6,365 nucleotides of DNA from contig SBAT01000320.1 of NCBI GenBank assembly GCA_005240105.1, positions 1-6,365 of the forward strand, in the 5' to 3' direction. Positions 4,470 through 6,365 of the stretch are shown here, one piece after another (positions within the stretch are counted from its first letter, which is position 1; each line of letters begins with the position of its first letter). The translations under genes and the position numbers were made by a program. The notes below the pieces were generated by a model. It had not been told where the DNA came from and ran no database searches. It saw nothing but the letters and a program-made list of their open reading frames with translations. Source of the stretch: Chloroflexota bacterium. GTDB taxonomy: Bacteria; Cyanobacteriota; Vampirovibrionia; Obscuribacterales; Obscuribacteraceae.

Positions 4470-5144
4470 ATGTCAAAAATTCTCCTTGTTGAAGACGAAG
4501 CAGACCTTTCGGGTCCGATAAGTGACACGCTGGCGCGTGAGAAGCACGTCGTACAAGTTGTCGCTAACGGCGACGAAGCATTGGAGTGTCTGCGTCTTTA
4601 CCAGTACGACCTGATCATTCTGGATTGGATGCTTCCCGGCGCCAGCGGTCTGGACATTTGCCGCAAGTTCCGCTCAAACAAAGGAACAACACCTATTTTG
4701 ATGCTTACAGCCAGAGCATCACTTGAAGACAAGGAAGCCGGTCTTGATTGCGGCGCCGATGATTATCTGACTAAGCCGTTTCATTTAAGAGAATTACTTG
4801 CTCGCGTAAGAGCAATACTACGCAGACCAGCACAGACTCCTGGCACAATCATTACTATTGGCTATTTGACCCTTGATCCACTGGCCAAGACAGTCACGAA
4901 AAATGACAAGCCTTTGCATCTACTACCAAAGGAATATGCCTTGCTTGAATTTTTCATGCGCCACAGCAATCAGGTCTTCAGCGCCGAAGCCTTAGTCGAT
5001 AGGGTTTGGCCATCCGACTCCTTGATGCTCCCGGACACTGTACGGACTTATATAAAAAACTTGCGAAAGAAAATAGATGTGCCCAACGTGCCTTCCATGA
5101 TAAGCACGGTACATGGGATGGGTTACAAATTTGAGGCGCCGTAA
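4470..5144 (+). CDS. OmpR/PhoB-family response regulator
   Basis: The product has 224 residues, full length for the family. The receiver domain (1-118) has the acidic pair E8/D9, phosphoacceptor D52 (in LDWMLPG), T80 and K102 (in TKPF), so it should be phosphorylated normally. The winged-helix DNA-binding domain (about 125-224) has LLPKEYALLEFFMRH (151-165), the recognition region DTVRTYIKNLRKKI (189-202), and the closing VHGMGYKFE wing (214-222). It would be phosphorylated by the kinase encoded immediately downstream and act as a transcription factor. The sequence flavour resembles cyanobacterial RppA-type regulators, but the signal and targets are unknown. No Shine-Dalgarno site precedes the ATG: the bases just before it are the -10 box and ACTAAATGC, so translation may be leaderless. 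Another ATG at 4466 is out of frame. Confidence 0.95.
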   Translation: MSKILLVEDEADLSGPISDTLAREKHVVQVVANGDEALECLRLYQYDLIILDWMLPGASGLDICRKFRSNKGTTPILMLTARASLEDKEAGLDCGADDYLTKPFHLRELLARVRAILRRPAQTPGTIITIGYLTLDPLAKTVTKNDKPLHLLPKEYALLEFFMRHSNQVFSAEALVDRVWPSDSLMLPDTVRTYIKNLRKKIDVPNVPSMISTVHGMGYKFEAP

Positions 5145-6365
5145 TGTTTAAAAGCCTTAGATTTCGTTTGACGCTACTTTTTGTATTGCTTGCAACCGTC
5201 ATCTATGGTCTTTTAACCACACTCGGATTTGTCTACTTCAATTCCCGACTGGACGAAGCTCTTAACAGAGAACTGCAACTACTCAGCGCAGAAATTAGAC
5301 CGGGAATTGATTTAAGCGGCCCTGTACCAAAAATCATGCGCTGGGAAGAGCATGTATTAGATGAGCCATTCGAGCGTTCGGCAACAATTCAGTTGTTTGA
5401 TGCCAATGAAAAACTTGTATACGACTTTGGTCTACGTGGAACACCTGTCCTTATTAAGGACACAACAGAAATAATTGATCAGGGACAAAGGATGAAAATC
5501 TTCAGTCGCCCTCTCTTCAATGAGCATGGAAGGCTCTGCGGATATTTGCAAGTGCAGTTGCCTACTATTGAAAGAGACAGGCCGATTACGCACTTCCTCT
5601 TTATGTTGTCCTGGATTGCACCCTTGTTACTAGCCAGCCTTGCTTTCGCCGGCTATGCCTATGCCGGTCGGGCAGTGGCACCAATTGAGCAAAGCTTTGA
5701 TGTTCTGAAGCGTTTCTTGCTTTATGCCGGACATGAGTTGTCCACTCCTGTAAGCATTATTCAAATCAACAGTGAAACACTGGAAGAAGAACTGTCCGAC
5801 AAATCAATTTCTTGCAAGCAGATACCTATCATCAATCGAGCCACTAAGCGGATGGACACGATCATCAAGGCCTTGGCATTCCTTGCCAAAATGGAAAGTC
5901 CGCAATTCAAACTGACCATTGAGAAGTTCAAACTGGATGAGTTAGTGCGCCAAACGATAGTCGAATTTGAAGAACTCTACAAAGAAAAGAACATCATTTT
6001 GCAATGTGGAGAAATCAATTCCATTCAATATGAAGGTGATGTAGTTTGTCTTAGATTGCTCATTAGCAACCTGCTCAAAAATGCTCTTAAATATTCAAAG
6101 CCGGAATCTGTGGTAACCATAAGTCTCATTTCTCGCGAACGCAAAGTTGTTTTGACAGTAGCAGACACTGGAATTGGAATTCCCAAAAATGAATTGCCTT
6201 ATGTATTTGACCATTTCTATCGTGTGTCGAGTTCTTTAGGAACAGGCGATGGGTCCGGCTTGGGCCTAGCAATCGTCAAAGCAATTGCCCAGGCACACAA
6301 CGGTGAAGTGACAGTGGCCAGCACAGAAGGCGAAGGAACTGCCTTTACCGTCATGCTACCGGGAC
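5144..6365 (+). CDS. Membrane sensor histidine kinase, 3' end cut by window
   Basis: The frame is open from the ATG at 5144 to the window end (407 codons, no stop). The ATG overlaps the regulator's TAA (TAATG) and has GAGG at 5133-5136. Architecture: TM1 about 11-33; extracytoplasmic sensor about 34-149 with no recognised fold; TM2 about 151-173; a short helical linker with no clear HAMP domain; DHp with H-box GHELSTP and phospho-acceptor H197; then the HATPase domain with N-box N309/N313 (NLLKNALKY), G1 DTGIGIP (341-347), F-box FDHFYR (355-360) and G2 GSGLGLAIV (370-378). The protein ends at VMLPG, the normal end of the catalytic domain, so only a few residues should be missing. It should autophosphorylate in response to an unknown signal and pass phosphate to D52 of the upstream regulator. 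Oddity: the H-box has Gly before His and Ser where Arg is usual. Confidence 0.95.
   Translation, partial: MFKSLRFRLTLLFVLLATVIYGLLTTLGFVYFNSRLDEALNRELQLLSAEIRPGIDLSGPVPKIMRWEEHVLDEPFERSATIQLFDANEKLVYDFGLRGTPVLIKDTTEIIDQGQRMKIFSRPLFNEHGRLCGYLQVQLPTIERDRPITHFLFMLSWIAPLLLASLAFAGYAYAGRAVAPIEQSFDVLKRFLLYAGHELSTPVSIIQINSETLEEELSDKSISCKQIPIINRATKRMDTIIKALAFLAKMESPQFKLTIEKFKLDELVRQTIVEFEELYKEKNIILQCGEINSIQYEGDVVCLRLLISNLLKNALKYSKPESVVTISLISRERKVVLTVADTGIGIPKNELPYVFDHFYRVSSSLGTGDGSGLGLAIVKAIAQAHNGEVTVASTEGEGTAFTVMLPG

Overview
The window is about 6.4 kb of ordinary bacterial chromosome with compact genes, good AGGAGG-type ribosome sites and balanced base composition. Three things point, without proof, to the cyanobacterial side of the tree, possibly a non-photosynthetic relative such as the Melainabacteria/Vampirovibrionia. 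These are a BT1-type folate/biopterin transporter (a family best known from cyanobacteria, plastids and protists), an RppA/RppB-like two-component pair, and the gene style. This placement is inference from protein flavour only.

Layout. (1) Positions 3-263 hold the 3' part of a small secreted Cys/His/Arg/Tyr-rich protein, closed by a strong intrinsic terminator (272-303). (2) Positions 339-2274 are a tight three-gene plus-strand operon. The first gene is a MazG-like all-alpha NTP pyrophosphohydrolase whose sequence is duplicated, with an intact acidic motif in copy 1 and a lost one in copy 2. The second is a 185-residue stand-alone class II aminoacyl-tRNA-synthetase-like core. The third is a 293-residue protein of unknown function. 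The operon ends in a second strong terminator (2300-2334). (3) Positions 2344-3591 encode a 415-residue BT1-family transporter whose ribosome site directly abuts that terminator. (4) Positions 3646-4240, on the minus strand, are a ribbon-helix-helix antitoxin / MazF-type toxin pair. It has a near-consensus sigma70 promoter and a perfect 10-bp inverted repeat that covers the -10 box and the ribosome-site region. The toxin gene converges on the transporter gene, with a perfect 12-bp hairpin between them. (5) Positions 4470-6365, divergent from the toxin pair, encode an OmpR/PhoB-type response regulator and, overlapping it by one base, a membrane histidine kinase that runs off the window end a few residues short of its expected C-terminus. 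The divergent intergenic region carries an 11-bp-period direct repeat next to the regulator's likely promoter, the classic geometry for OmpR/PhoB-family binding.

The most unusual part is the 339-2274 operon. A duplicated MazG-like protein is translationally coupled to a minimal class II synthetase-like enzyme and followed by an unrecognised protein. Its gene content resembles phage or accessory cassettes more than housekeeping genes, but no integrase, structural phage gene or attachment site is visible here. The remainder is recognisable: a transporter, a self-regulated toxin-antitoxin pair and a probably self-regulated two-component system.
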